From Pseudochelatococcus lubricantis (GTDB lineage: Bacteria > Pseudomonadota > Alphaproteobacteria > Rhizobiales > Beijerinckiaceae): a stretch of 64,000 nucleotides of DNA. The stretch is from the NCBI RefSeq assembly GCF_011762225.1, contig NZ_JAASQI010000006.1:98617-162616 (forward strand), given 5' to 3'. The first letter of the stretch is position 1. Each line of letters starts with the position of its first letter. The position numbers and the translations under genes are program-made. Under the pieces are notes generated by a model. That model saw nothing but the letters and a program-made list of their open reading frames with translations. It did not search any database and was not told where the DNA came from. Below are positions 26,658-34,830 of this stretch, piece by piece.

Positions 26658-27899
26658 ATGGCAGGGCTCAATTCGGTTCTTCTCGATCCGGCGATCGGGG
26701 TTGGCGCGAACCTCGCCGCCTGGACGAGCGCGGGAGGCGGCGAGGGGCTCGCGCGGGCGCTGGACCGACCGCAGGACATCATCCCCACGCTGCGGGCGGC
26801 GGACCTGCGGGGCATGGGTGGTGCCGGCTTTCCCACTTGGCGCAAATGGACGGCGGCGGCCGAGATGGCGGACGGCGAGAAGTACGTCGTATGCAACGGC
26901 AACGAGGATGAGCCGGGGACGTTCAAGGACCGCTACCTTCTGCGGCGGACGCCACATCAGGTCATCGAAGGCGCGTTGATCGCGGCTGTGGCCATCCGCG
27001 CCGGCACAGTGATCTTCTACATCAATCCCCGCCAGGCGGAGAGCATCGAGGCCATGCGCCATGCGGTGGCCGAGTGGACGGACAGCGGCCTGCTGACCGA
27101 GGTGGAGCGTGTCGTGGGACGGAATGTGCGGCTGTCGGTGGCGCCGAGTTCAGGGCGCTACATCGGCGGGGAGGAGTCGGCGGTCGTACGCTGGCTGAAC
27201 GGAAGCTTCCCGTTTCCGCGCCGCAAGCCGCCGTTTCCTTTTGAAAAAGGTGTCAACGACCGCCCGACGCTGATCAACAACACGGAGACCCTCGCCAACG
27301 TCCCGCATATCCTGAAGAACGGCGCGGACTGGTACCGCAATCTCGGCATTGGCGGCGCGAGCGGCACCAAGCTGTTCTCCCTCTCGGGGGATGTGCTCGA
27401 ACCCGGCCTCTATGAATTGCCGATGGGCACCGGTCTCCAGGAACTGATCTTCACCCACGGTGGGGGCATGCTGGGCGGCCGGGCCTTCAAGGCGGTTTTC
27501 ACCGGCGGGCCGTCCAACACGCTGCTGACGGCGCGCGATCTCGACGTGCCGCTCGATTTCGATTCGGTGCGCAGCCGTCAGTCCCGCCTGGGTACGGGGG
27601 CCATGATCGTTATTTCGGAAGGCACCAGCATCGTGCGCAAGGTCGCCGAATATGTCGAGTTCTTCGCCAATGGCTCGTGCGGGCAATGCCCGCCGTGCAA
27701 ATGCGGCACCTTCCAGATGGCGCGCCTGCTCGACCGCATTGCGACCGGGCGGGGCACGGAGGCGGACAGGCGGGCGCTCGGCCATCTCTGCCTCATCCTG
27801 CCGGGCAGCGGGCGGTGCGCGCTGATCGATGGCGCGGTCACGGTGGTGCAAAGCTCCCTCCAGACATTTCCGGAGGAATATGCGACGCCCGGCGTCTGA
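26658..27899 (+). CDS. NuoF-like NADH-binding/FMN/4Fe-4S subunit
   Basis: Resembles the 51-kDa NADH-oxidising subunit of complex I and of soluble hydrogenases and formate dehydrogenases. The 413-residue protein has the FMN/NADH region LRGMGGAGFPTWRKW and VVCNGNEDEPGTFKDR, then SGRYIGGEESAVV, an SLBB-like stretch (GLYELPMGTGLQELI) and the C-terminal cluster motif SCGQCPPCKCGT. The ATG at 26658 is preferred over an in-frame TTG 9 bases earlier. It sits 5 bp after the FrdA-like gene. No other complex I genes are present, so this looks like the NAD(H) entry or exit of a dedicated soluble complex with the two preceding genes. Confidence 0.9.
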   Translation: MAGLNSVLLDPAIGVGANLAAWTSAGGGEGLARALDRPQDIIPTLRAADLRGMGGAGFPTWRKWTAAAEMADGEKYVVCNGNEDEPGTFKDRYLLRRTPHQVIEGALIAAVAIRAGTVIFYINPRQAESIEAMRHAVAEWTDSGLLTEVERVVGRNVRLSVAPSSGRYIGGEESAVVRWLNGSFPFPRRKPPFPFEKGVNDRPTLINNTETLANVPHILKNGADWYRNLGIGGASGTKLFSLSGDVLEPGLYELPMGTGLQELIFTHGGGMLGGRAFKAVFTGGPSNTLLTARDLDVPLDFDSVRSRQSRLGTGAMIVISEGTSIVRKVAEYVEFFANGSCGQCPPCKCGTFQMARLLDRIATGRGTEADRRALGHLCLILPGSGRCALIDGAVTVVQSSLQTFPEEYATPGV

Positions 27900-27963
27900 G
27901 CCCGCCGGCATGTCACTTCCCCAATCTTTCGGCACGATGCGATGACGCAAGGGAATGCCTGAT

Positions 27964-29115
27964 ATGATCGTTTCTTCTTCCACGGATTACCGGGAAGCCG
28001 CACAGCGGCGTTTGCCGCCCTTCCTGTTCCACTATATCGACGGCGGTGCCTATGCGGAACAGACCTTGCGGCGCAACGTCGGGGACCTTTCCGCGCTGGC
28101 GCTCCGGCAGCGCGTGCTGAAGAGCGTCGGCGAGGTCGATCTCTCGACGGAGGTGTTCGGCGAGGCGTTCGCCATGCCGGTGGCGCTCGGGCCCGTGGGC
28201 CTGACGGGCATGTATGCCCGCCGGGGAGAGGTGCTGGCCGCGCGTGCCGCGGAGGCGAAGGGGCTGCCCTTCACGCTGTCCACCGTTTCCGTCTGCTCCC
28301 TGGAGGAAGTGCAGGGCCGCAGCGCACGGCCGATATGGTTCCAGCTTTACGTGCTGAAGGATCGCGGCTTCATGAAGAACGTGCTGGACCGGGCGTGGGC
28401 GGCCGGCATCCGTACGCTCGTCTTCACCGTCGACATGCCGGTTCCCGGCGCCCGATACCGCGATGCCCATTCTGGCATGTCGGGGCCGAACGCAGCGGCC
28501 CGGCGCCTGCTGCAGGCTTTCACGCATCCCGTTTGGGCCTGCGATGTCGGGCTTCTCGGACGGCCGCACGATCTGGGCAATGTATCGGCCTATCGCAACC
28601 GGAAAACCCGGCTGGAGGACTACGTCGGCTGGCTCGGCGCCAACTTCGATCCCTCGATCGGCTGGAGCGACCTGCAATGGATCAGGGATTTCTGGAAGGG
28701 CCCGATGATCATCAAGGGAATTCTCGACCCGGAGGACGCGCGCGACGCGGTGCGTTTCGGCGCTGACGGCATCGTCGTGTCGAACCATGGAGGACGCCAG
28801 CTCGATGGCGTCCTGTCCAGCGTTCGCGCCCTTCCGGCGATCGCCGACACCGTTGCCGGCGATCTGGCCGTGCTTGCCGACTCGGGCGTGCGCTCGGGCC
28901 TCGACGTCGTCCGGATGCTGGCGCAGGGGGCGAACGCCGTTCTTCTCGGCCGCGCTTTCGTATACGCACTGGCGGCGGCCGGCCAGAAAGGGGTCGAGAA
29001 CCTCCTCGATATCTTCGCCCGCGAAATGCGGGTGGCGATGACGCTTACCGGAGCGCGCTCGATAAGGGAAATAACACGTGACAGCGTCGTGCGCGAGCTG
29101 GAGAAACCGGCCTGA
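27964..29115 (+). CDS. lldD: L-lactate dehydrogenase (FMN-dependent, quinone-linked)
   Basis: Oxidises L-lactate to pyruvate at the inner membrane and passes electrons to the respiratory chain. The 383-residue sequence matches E. coli LldD almost segment by segment: [68 protein letters not shown] and the catalytic [16 protein letters not shown] lies 9 bases before ATG 27964; the in-frame ATG at 27955 abuts that ribosome site and is rejected. It lies 64 bp after the NuoF-like gene, most likely in the same sigma-54 operon, followed by a hairpin. Confidence 0.96.
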   Translation: MIVSSSTDYREAAQRRLPPFLFHYIDGGAYAEQTLRRNVGDLSALALRQRVLKSVGEVDLSTEVFGEAFAMPVALGPVGLTGMYARRGEVLAARAAEAKGLPFTLSTVSVCSLEEVQGRSARPIWFQLYVLKDRGFMKNVLDRAWAAGIRTLVFTVDMPVPGARYRDAHSGMSGPNAAARRLLQAFTHPVWACDVGLLGRPHDLGNVSAYRNRKTRLEDYVGWLGANFDPSIGWSDLQWIRDFWKGPMIIKGILDPEDARDAVRFGADGIVVSNHGGRQLDGVLSSVRALPAIADTVAGDLAVLADSGVRSGLDVVRMLAQGANAVLLGRAFVYALAAAGQKGVENLLDIFAREMRVAMTLTGARSIREITRDSVVRELEKPA

Positions 29116-29153
29116 CCGGACCAGGACGGACGGTTGCCGAGGATGTACGGGCG

Positions 29154-29172
29154 GGCCGGCGAGAAGCCGGCC
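29154..29172 (+). terminator. hairpin after lldD
   Basis: Arms ggccggc (29154-29160) and gccggcc (29166-29172) with a 5-base loop, followed by tcgtcgttt, about 40 bp after the lldD stop. A probable operon end, since dctA has its own promoter. Confidence 0.6.
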
Positions 29173-29225
29173 TCGTCGTTTGCGGGCAGCCGGCGGCTGG
29201 CTCAACCCTGTCCCGAACCGGGCGT

Positions 29226-29269
29226 GCGGAAAACCGGAAAACGCGCCGGGACCAGTTACGGATTACCGG
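29226..29269. promoter_or_regulatory. upstream activator dyads of dctA
   Basis: GCGG-AAAA-CCGG (29226-29237) and ACGG-ATTA-CCGG (29258-29269), centres 32 bp apart. They share the CGG-N4-CCG core and spacing with the dyads near dctB and maeA. Tandem DctD sites upstream of dctA are established in Rhizobium/Sinorhizobium. Confidence 0.7.
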
Positions 29270-29315
29270 ACAGGATCGGCGGCGGTGAGGCATTAATTCG
29301 CGGAAAATCCATGTT

Positions 29316-29328
29316 TTTCAAATGATTA
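29316..29328. promoter_or_regulatory. IHF-like site in dctA promoter
   Basis: tttcaaatgatta matches WATCAANNNNTTR with one mismatch, in an AT-rich stretch between the dyads and the sigma-54 promoter. Confidence 0.5.
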
Positions 29329-29334
29329 TAACAT

Positions 29335-29350
29335 TGGCATGCGGCTTGCG
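29335..29350 (+). promoter_or_regulatory. sigma-54 promoter of dctA
   Basis: TGGCATGcggcTTGCG with GG and GC 10 bases apart, 60 bp before the dctA start. It overlaps the longer in-frame start candidates for dctA, which rules them out. Confidence 0.88.
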
Positions 29351-29410
29351 AACGAAGTCATGCAGAAGAAGTCCCGTTCATCGGGACAGCGATGGCCGAG
29401 GGAGAAGCCG

Positions 29411-30742
29411 GTGTTGATATCGCAAACCGCCAAACCGATACGCAAACAGCCGTTCTATCGGCACCTCTATGCACAGGTGATACTTGCGATCGTCGCGGGC
29501 ATCACCCTCGGCCATTTCTGGCCCGAGGCGGGAACGGCCATGAAGCCCTTGGGCGACGCCTTCATCAAGCTGGTGAAGATGATCATCGTGCCGGTCATCT
29601 TCCTCACCGTATCCACCGGCATCGGCAGCATGAGCGACCTCGGGAAGGTTGGCCGGGTCGTGGGCAAATCCATGGTCTACTTCCTGTTCTTTTCGACCTT
29701 GGCGCTGATGATCGGACTTTGTGTCGGCAACATCGCGCAGCCGGGCGCGGGGCTCAACATCGACCCGGCGACGCTCGACGGCGCGGCGGTGCAGGGTTAC
29801 GCCGACCATGCCCACGAGAGCACGCTGGTGGGTTTTCTGTTGAGCATCATTCCCAACACCATGATGGGGGCCTTCTCCGAGGGAAACATCCTGCAGGTGC
29901 TGTTCATCGCCGTGCTTTTCGGCCTTGCGCTCGCCTCGGCGGGCGAACCGGGGAAACCAGTTCTGGAATTCCTTCAGGCTGTGACGGCGCCGATCTTCAA
30001 GCTCGTCTCGATCCTGATGAACGCCGCGCCCATCGGCGCTTTCGGCGGCATGGCCTTTACCGTCGGGCAATACGGTGTCGGTTCGATCGCGAACCTCGTC
30101 AAGCTGGTGATCGCGTTTTACTTCACGGCTTTTTTCTTCGTCGTGGTCGTCCTTGGCGCCGTCGCGCGGTTTAACGGCTTTTCGATTTTTTCGCTGCTCC
30201 GCTACATCAAGGAGGAACTGCTGGTTGTGCTTGGCACGAGTTCGTCCGAGGCGGCGCTTCCGAGCCTGATGCAGAAGATGGAGGCGGCCGGGGCGACGAA
30301 GTCCGTCGTCGGTCTCGTCATCCCCACGGGCTATTCCTTCAATCTCGACGGCACCAACATCTACATGACCATGGCGGTGCTGTTCATCGCGCAGGCGGTC
30401 GGGATAGACCTTTCGCTCGGGGAACAGGTCGTGCTGCTGCTCGTGGCCATGCTGAGTTCGAAAGGCGCGGCCGGCATCACGGGCGCGGGTTTCATCACGC
30501 TCGCCGCGACGCTTTCAGTCGTGCCCTCCGTCCCGGTCGCGGGCATGGCCCTGATCCTCGGCGTCGATCGCTTCATGTCCGAATGTCGCGCGCTGACGAA
30601 CCTCGTCGGCAACGCGGTGGCGTGTCTCGTTGTGGCGCGCTGGGAAGGCGAACTGGACGAGGACAGGTTGCGCGCCGCGCTGAGCGGCAACGCAGGGGCC
30701 GGCTCTTCCTCTCCGCAGCAGCCGGAGACAGCTTCCGAATGA
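29411..30742 (+). CDS. dctA: C4-dicarboxylate transport protein DctA
   Basis: Proton/sodium-coupled importer of succinate, fumarate and malate (DAACS family). The 443-residue sequence follows Rhizobium DctA closely: [96 protein letters not shown] and [16 protein letters not shown]. The GTG at 29411 is chosen: GAGGGAG lies just upstream, and the promoter at 29335-29350 implies a transcription start near 29361, downstream of the first candidate starts. It supplies C4 acids to the malic enzyme and FrdA-like modules of the same regulon. Confidence 0.96.
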   Translation: MLISQTAKPIRKQPFYRHLYAQVILAIVAGITLGHFWPEAGTAMKPLGDAFIKLVKMIIVPVIFLTVSTGIGSMSDLGKVGRVVGKSMVYFLFFSTLALMIGLCVGNIAQPGAGLNIDPATLDGAAVQGYADHAHESTLVGFLLSIIPNTMMGAFSEGNILQVLFIAVLFGLALASAGEPGKPVLEFLQAVTAPIFKLVSILMNAAPIGAFGGMAFTVGQYGVGSIANLVKLVIAFYFTAFFFVVVVLGAVARFNGFSIFSLLRYIKEELLVVLGTSSSEAALPSLMQKMEAAGATKSVVGLVIPTGYSFNLDGTNIYMTMAVLFIAQAVGIDLSLGEQVVLLLVAMLSSKGAAGITGAGFITLAATLSVVPSVPVAGMALILGVDRFMSECRALTNLVGNAVACLVVARWEGELDEDRLRAALSGNAGAGSSSPQQPETASE

Positions 30743-30837
30743 CGACGCATGAATGACGACGCGGGGCGAACGCTTCCAGCGATACGCCCGGCGAAAAATC
30801 ATCGATCCCCAGACACACATTCAGACACAGGCTGAAG

Positions 30838-31725
30838 ATGGAATTCCGACAGTTACGCGCTTTCGTCGAGGTCATCCGTCAGGGCGGGTTTTCTCACGCC
30901 GCCAGGACGGTGCTCGCCACCCAGTCAGCCGTCAGCAAGGCTGTGAGACAGCTTGAGAACGAGATTGGCACGCCGCTGCTCAACCGGATCGGGCACCGCA
31001 GCGAACTCACCATAGCCGGGGAGGTGGTCTATCGCCGTGGTGCGAAGCTGCTCGCCGACCGCGACGATCTCCTTGCCGAACTCGATGAAATCCGTGGCCT
31101 CAAGCGTGGCGTCCTGAGGCTTGGCCTGTCACCGCTGGGCAGCGGCGCGCTGTTGGCGCCGCTTCTGGCCGTCTATCGTCAGCGTTGTCCGAAAATCGAG
31201 ATACGGCTCATCGAGCATGACAGCGATCATCTCGAAGAAATTCTGCGAGAGGGCCGCATGGACTTCGCCTGTCTGCCGTTATCGGCTTCGGAAGATCTGG
31301 ACTGGGAGTCTGTCCGCAGCGAGCCCCTGATGGCGGTATTGCCTGCAAACCATCGTCTTGCCGCCAGGCCGGCGATCTCGCTTGCTGATCTCAGGGATGC
31401 GCCATTCATCCTTTTCGACAGCGGCGCAGACCTGCAGCAAACCATCGTTGAAGCCTGCAGAAATTCGGGGTTCGAGCCGAACGTCGTGACGCGCAGCAGC
31501 CAGATCGAGTTCATGATCGAACTGGTCGCTGCCGGGCTGGGGGTTGCTGTGCTGCCCCGCCTTGTCGCCTCCGCGAGGTGGAACGTGGCGGTGCGTCATG
31601 TCTTGCTCGAAGCGCCCGACATGGAATGGAACATGGCGATCGCCTGGCGACGGGGCACCTATCTTTCGGACGCAGCAAAAATGTGGCTCAGACTGGTACG
31701 AGAGGCGCGCGGCGGGCCGGAATGA
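30838..31725 (+). CDS. LysR-family transcriptional regulator
   Basis: A 295-residue LysR regulator. The N-terminal winged helix is MEFRQLRAFVEVIRQGGFSH with the recognition segment ATQSAVSKAVRQLENEIG. A linker helix and a periplasmic-binding-like effector domain follow (GLSPLGSGALLAPLLAVYRQ, GLGVAVLPRLVASARW). It lies 95 bp after dctA on the same strand and ends 19 bp before the convergent phosphatase gene. Target unknown; it has no obvious divergent partner, so it may act on itself, on the carboxylate genes or on distant genes. Confidence 0.92.
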   Translation: MEFRQLRAFVEVIRQGGFSHAARTVLATQSAVSKAVRQLENEIGTPLLNRIGHRSELTIAGEVVYRRGAKLLADRDDLLAELDEIRGLKRGVLRLGLSPLGSGALLAPLLAVYRQRCPKIEIRLIEHDSDHLEEILREGRMDFACLPLSASEDLDWESVRSEPLMAVLPANHRLAARPAISLADLRDAPFILFDSGADLQQTIVEACRNSGFEPNVVTRSSQIEFMIELVAAGLGVAVLPRLVASARWNVAVRHVLLEAPDMEWNMAIAWRRGTYLSDAAKMWLRLVREARGGPE

Positions 31726-31744
31726 TCGGGCGCCGCGATGTCGG

Positions 31745-32524
31745 TCAGTCCATCGTCGGTTTCCCCAGGCCAAGCGCCGCGAGGAGGTCAACGGCTTCCG
31801 GTTTGCCGATGGCGAATTTCAGCCCGGCCGTCAGCGGCACATTATCCCACCCGAACGTCGCGCGGGCGCCGAGGGCGATCAGGATCGGCCAGGCGGCCAT
31901 CACGTCCCAGCTTGAATCGCCCATCGCGAGGTAAACGTCGGCCTCTCCGGTCGCGACTTCCATCATCGCCATGGTGGCGGAGTTGCAGGAGCGAATCATC
32001 AGCCGCGCGTCGCGCATCAGAAAGCGCAGGACCTCGATCTGCTCATCGACCGGCGCGCCGCTGTCGAGGCCCACGCCGATTGAGCCGCGATCAGGCGCAA
32101 AAGGCGTCAATGGTGCCAGGAGTGCGCCATTCAGCGTCGGGGCGCTCCCTTTCCCTCCGGCGAGCATCGTGCCGCGAACCGGGGCATGGATAACCCCGAG
32201 CACGGGGCAGCCGTTTTCAAAAAGGCCGATGGAAACGGCCCACTGATCTCCGCCGCGCACGAAATTGAACGTGCCATCGATCGGATCGACCACCCAGATG
32301 CGGCGGCTTCCGCCTGTCTGGCCGCCGCTTTCCTCGCCGAAGAGACCGTCATCGGGAAAGGCCGCGCGCAGCCGGCTGGCGATCAGGCTTTCCACGGCCC
32401 TGTCTGCCTCGGTAACGAGGTTGAGATGAGCCTTCGAGGTGACCGGCAGGCTGCCTCGCTTTTCGAAATGATCGAGGGCGAGCCTGCCTGCTTCCTCCGC
32501 GATGGCTACAATTCTCTCCAGCAT
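31745..32524 (-). CDS. inositol monophosphatase-family phosphatase
   Basis: Mg-dependent, Li-sensitive-type phosphatase of the FIG superfamily, 259 residues. The metal-site motifs are GEESGG, WVVDPIDGTFNFV and SSWDVMAAWPIL. The start at 32524 is preceded by GGAG; an upstream extension is unsupported. Members hydrolyse inositol-1-phosphate, histidinol phosphate or 3'-phosphoadenosine-5'-phosphate, and the subtype cannot be settled by eye. It is divergent from the SDR gene across a 268-bp promoter region, and the two may belong to one sugar or polyol pathway under the nearby GntR regulator (inference). Confidence 0.88.
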   Translation of the reverse strand: MLERIVAIAEEAGRLALDHFEKRGSLPVTSKAHLNLVTEADRAVESLIASRLRAAFPDDGLFGEESGGQTGGSRRIWVVDPIDGTFNFVRGGDQWAVSIGLFENGCPVLGVIHAPVRGTMLAGGKGSAPTLNGALLAPLTPFAPDRGSIGVGLDSGAPVDEQIEVLRFLMRDARLMIRSCNSATMAMMEVATGEADVYLAMGDSSWDVMAAWPILIALGARATFGWDNVPLTAGLKFAIGKPEAVDLLAALGLGKPTMD

Positions 32525-32622
32525 TTTCGTCTCCGTTCGCCCAGGTGCAGGAGGGCTGCGCGACAAGCGCACCCGACAAAAGCTGGCGCCAGTAAGCAGC
32601 GTAATCTAACAACCAAATGACA

Positions 32623-32637
32623 ATCATATTATTATTC
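32623..32637. promoter_or_regulatory. AT-rich motif shared with gntR and RTX promoters
   Basis: atcatattattattc in the IMPase/SDR divergent region. Its reverse complement contains TAATATGAT, also found in the gntR promoter (34525-34535) and the RTX promoter (37842-37850). It is a candidate operator of the GntR/FCD regulator. Confidence 0.4.
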
Positions 32638-32792
32638 ATACCATATGGGCAATTCTGCCAACATGTTGGAAAAAGCGTCAAACTTGCCGTTTATCGTCGT
32701 CTGGAGCGGCTTTGGACAAGCATGCAGCGGTGGCCTGCCGGCGGCGGCGATGGAACCGTTCCAGCGTTAATTCAACGAATGCGGATCAGGAA

Positions 32793-33566
32793 ATGACACG
32801 GGAATCTTTTGCGACCTACCCAAGCCTCAAGGAAAAAAGTGTTTTCATCACGGGAGGCGGAAGCGGTATCGGCGAAAGCCTCGTCATGCACTTTTCGGCC
32901 CAGGGCGCGCGGGTCGCCTTCGTCGACATCGCGGAGGATGCCTCACGGGCCGTTGTCGAGCATGCCGCGGATACCGGCTGCTCGCGACCGCTCTTCATTC
33001 ACTGCGATTTGCGCGATATCGACGCATTGAGGGCGGCCATCGGCGAAGCCAGCGCCGCGCATGGCGCCATTCGGGTGCTCTGCAACAACGCGGGCAATGA
33101 CGACCGGCACGCAACGGAAACGGTAGACGTTGCCTATTGGGACGACCGCATGGCTGTGAACGTCCGTCATCAGTTTTTCGCCGCTCAAGCCGTTGTGCCC
33201 GGGATGCGGCTGGCGGGTGGGGGCTCGATCATCAACTTCGGCTCCATTACCTGGATCGTCGGCGACCCCGATTGTCCTGCGTATGTCACTGCCAAGGCCG
33301 CGATTTATGGCATGACCCGTGCGCTGGCCCGCGAGTTCGGCCCCGCGAACATCCGTGTAAACTGTCTGGTGCCCGGCTGGGTCATGACCGAACGGCAAAT
33401 GCGGTTATGGGTGAACGAAGCCGGCGAGCGCCAGATCGCGGAACGGCAATGCCTGACGACGCGGTTGCAGCCGTCGGATATTGCCCGCATGGCGCTTTTC
33501 CTGGCGGCCGACGACAGCCGTATGTGCACAAGCCAGCAATTCATCGTTGATGGCGGCTGGGTCTGA
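32793..33566 (+). CDS. SDR-family NAD(P)-dependent oxidoreductase
   Basis: Classical short-chain dehydrogenase of 257 residues. The cofactor motif is SVFITGGGSGIGESLV, NNAG is present in VLCNNAGNDDR, the catalytic Ser is in NFGSITWI, and the catalytic Tyr-Lys pair is in PAYVTAKAA. The C terminus DGGWV is typical. AGGA sits only 1-2 bases before ATG 32793, an unusually short spacing, so the start could differ. Sequence type suggests a sugar or polyol dehydrogenase (glucose/arabinose dehydrogenase-like). Its neighbours are an IMPase-family phosphatase and a GntR/FCD regulator, the latter convergent, consistent with a small sugar-acid pathway. Confidence 0.9.
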   Translation: MTRESFATYPSLKEKSVFITGGGSGIGESLVMHFSAQGARVAFVDIAEDASRAVVEHAADTGCSRPLFIHCDLRDIDALRAAIGEASAAHGAIRVLCNNAGNDDRHATETVDVAYWDDRMAVNVRHQFFAAQAVVPGMRLAGGGSIINFGSITWIVGDPDCPAYVTAKAAIYGMTRALAREFGPANIRVNCLVPGWVMTERQMRLWVNEAGERQIAERQCLTTRLQPSDIARMALFLAADDSRMCTSQQFIVDGGWV

Positions 33567-33670
33567 CGGCAGCCCGCCCGTCGCCGCCTTCGTCGACGGC
33601 GGCTGTGAAGCGCATCTCAAGCCAGATGGCGGGGGACCCTATCCATGGTCACTAACAGCCTCCGGAGCGC

Positions 33671-33720
33671 GTTCCGATCAGATGGAAGCATCTGATCGAT
33701 CAGAATTCGCTCAAAATAGG
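33671..33720. repeat. REP-like palindromic element
   Basis: Perfect stem gatcagatg/catctgatc (33676-33684, 33689-33697) with a 4-base loop, followed by gatcagaattcgctc. Very similar sequences recur between genes in Rhizobiales (recollection, not searched). Lies between the convergent SDR and GntR genes. Confidence 0.5.
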
Positions 33721-33728
33721 GAATCGAA

Positions 33729-33762
33729 AATCTGTCCTGTTTCAACGTAAACAGGACAGATT
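33729..33762. terminator. bidirectional terminator between SDR and gntR
   Basis: Perfect 14-base inverted repeat aatctgtcctgttt (33729-33742, mirror 33749-33762) with a 6-base loop. It abuts the gntR stop codon on the minus strand and lies between convergent genes. Confidence 0.7.
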
Positions 33763-34500
33763 CTAGACCCCGCTTCGCGCTCCCAGCCCCCGCTCCACGT
33801 CGGCCTCCGCGTTGTCCAGCAGTTCGAGAAGTGCTTCCCGCACTCCCTTGGAGTCGCGCGCCTCGATGCAATCGATCACGCGGCGATGAAGCGGCAGTGA
33901 TGGGCGTTGCCCGTAGGGATTGGCGTTCGACAGATGAAAACTGATGATAACAGCCGCCTTGGTGAGAGTGCCGAGAGAGCCGATGAGTTCGTTGCCGGTC
34001 ATTCGCAGGATGAGCTGATGGAACGCCAGATCCGGTTCCGCGAAGCGTTCCCCGTCATCGGCATATTGCTCCATGAGAGCAAAATGTTCTTTCAGTTCAG
34101 CGATCTGGGCTGCGCTCGCCCGCTGGGCGGCCAATTCCCCCGCCGCCGGCTCGATCGCGCGCCGCAGTTCGAAAAGCGCGCGCGCATCGGCGATATCGAC
34201 CGTCGAGCCATAACGCCAGGCGAGAATGTCGGGATCAAGGAAGTTCCACTCGCTACGGGGGCGAACACGTGTGCCCGTTCGGGGGCGGGACTCGACCATG
34301 CCCTTTCCGGCCAGCACCCTGATGACCTCGCGCATGACGGTGCGGCTGACGTTGTGGGCCGCGCTCCAGTCCTCGACATTCGGCAACGGCGCACCGGGCT
34401 GCAGTTCACCACGCAGAATACGCTGTCCGAGTTGATTGAGGAGCGATGCGTGCAGGCTCATTCCTGGCAGGTAGGTTGCTCTTGCAGACTGTAAGGGCAT
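33763..34500 (-). CDS. GntR-family regulator, FadR subfamily (FCD domain)
   Basis: A 245-residue regulator. The GntR winged helix spans about residues 15-80 (LLNQLGQRILRGELQPGAPLP, VSRTVMREVIRVLAGKGMVESRP), followed by an all-helical FCD ligand domain (FELRRAIEPAAGELAAQRAS, DLAFHQLILRMTGNELI, PLHRRVIDCIEARDSKG) with the Asp and His residues that usually bind a metal in this subfamily. FadR-type members respond to organic or sugar acids. Its own promoter has a palindrome at 34531-34544, and related AT-rich motifs precede the SDR and RTX genes. Likely ligand: a sugar acid related to the SDR pathway (inference). Confidence 0.92.
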   Translation of the reverse strand: MPLQSARATYLPGMSLHASLLNQLGQRILRGELQPGAPLPNVEDWSAAHNVSRTVMREVIRVLAGKGMVESRPRTGTRVRPRSEWNFLDPDILAWRYGSTVDIADARALFELRRAIEPAAGELAAQRASAAQIAELKEHFALMEQYADDGERFAEPDLAFHQLILRMTGNELIGSLGTLTKAAVIISFHLSNANPYGQRPSLPLHRRVIDCIEARDSKGVREALLELLDNAEADVERGLGARSGV

Positions 34501-34524
34501 GCGCTTGGGTCCGATCGCCTATTA

Positions 34525-34544
34525 AATAATATGATATCTATCAT
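34525..34544. promoter_or_regulatory. candidate GntR/FCD operator
   Basis: aataatatgat runs into the perfect palindrome atgata-tc-tatcat (34531-34544), 30 bp upstream of the gntR start. The position fits autoregulation. Confidence 0.6.
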
Positions 34545-34781
34545 AATGTAATTTAGCACCCTGACAAACGGAAGATAGTTTTTCACGACGACAAGCGACA
34601 TGGGCCTCTTGAGCCGCTTCGCACCTCGCTTCCGTGACGTGATTGAGTGATATGCCGATGGCGTAGATCTCCTCCCGGTGGCCTGGGCGATGCGTCGTTC
34701 GCGTTCGAACAGCCCGCGCTCGTCGAGCTTCCGGCCCCCCTCATGACAACGTGCAGATGGTGGGCTGGAAGATCATATTCA

Positions 34782-34805
34782 GAAGGGCGCCGTGAGGCGC
34801 CCTTC
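34782..34805 (-). terminator. terminator hairpin after RTX gene
   Basis: Perfect 10-base stem gaagggcgcc/ggcgcccttc with a 4-base gtga loop, 26 bp beyond the RTX stop. No T run, but the stem is strong and the position fits. Confidence 0.65.
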
Positions 34806-34830
34806 CGGTTGACGACATCCATGCGGATCG

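Larger units (their letters stand above)
34501..34830. other. intergenic region between gntR and RTX gene
   Basis: No gene supported. It contains the gntR promoter and palindrome (34525-34544) at one end and the RTX terminator hairpin (34782-34805) at the other. The core octamer AATATGAT also occurs on the minus strand at 34772-34779, outside any evident promoter. Confidence 0.6.

Noticed and set aside
29339..29410. longer dctA start at 29339 or 29360
   Set aside because: These starts lie in or immediately at the sigma-54 promoter, before or at the expected transcription start; GTG 29411 has a good ribosome site and gives the normal DctA length.
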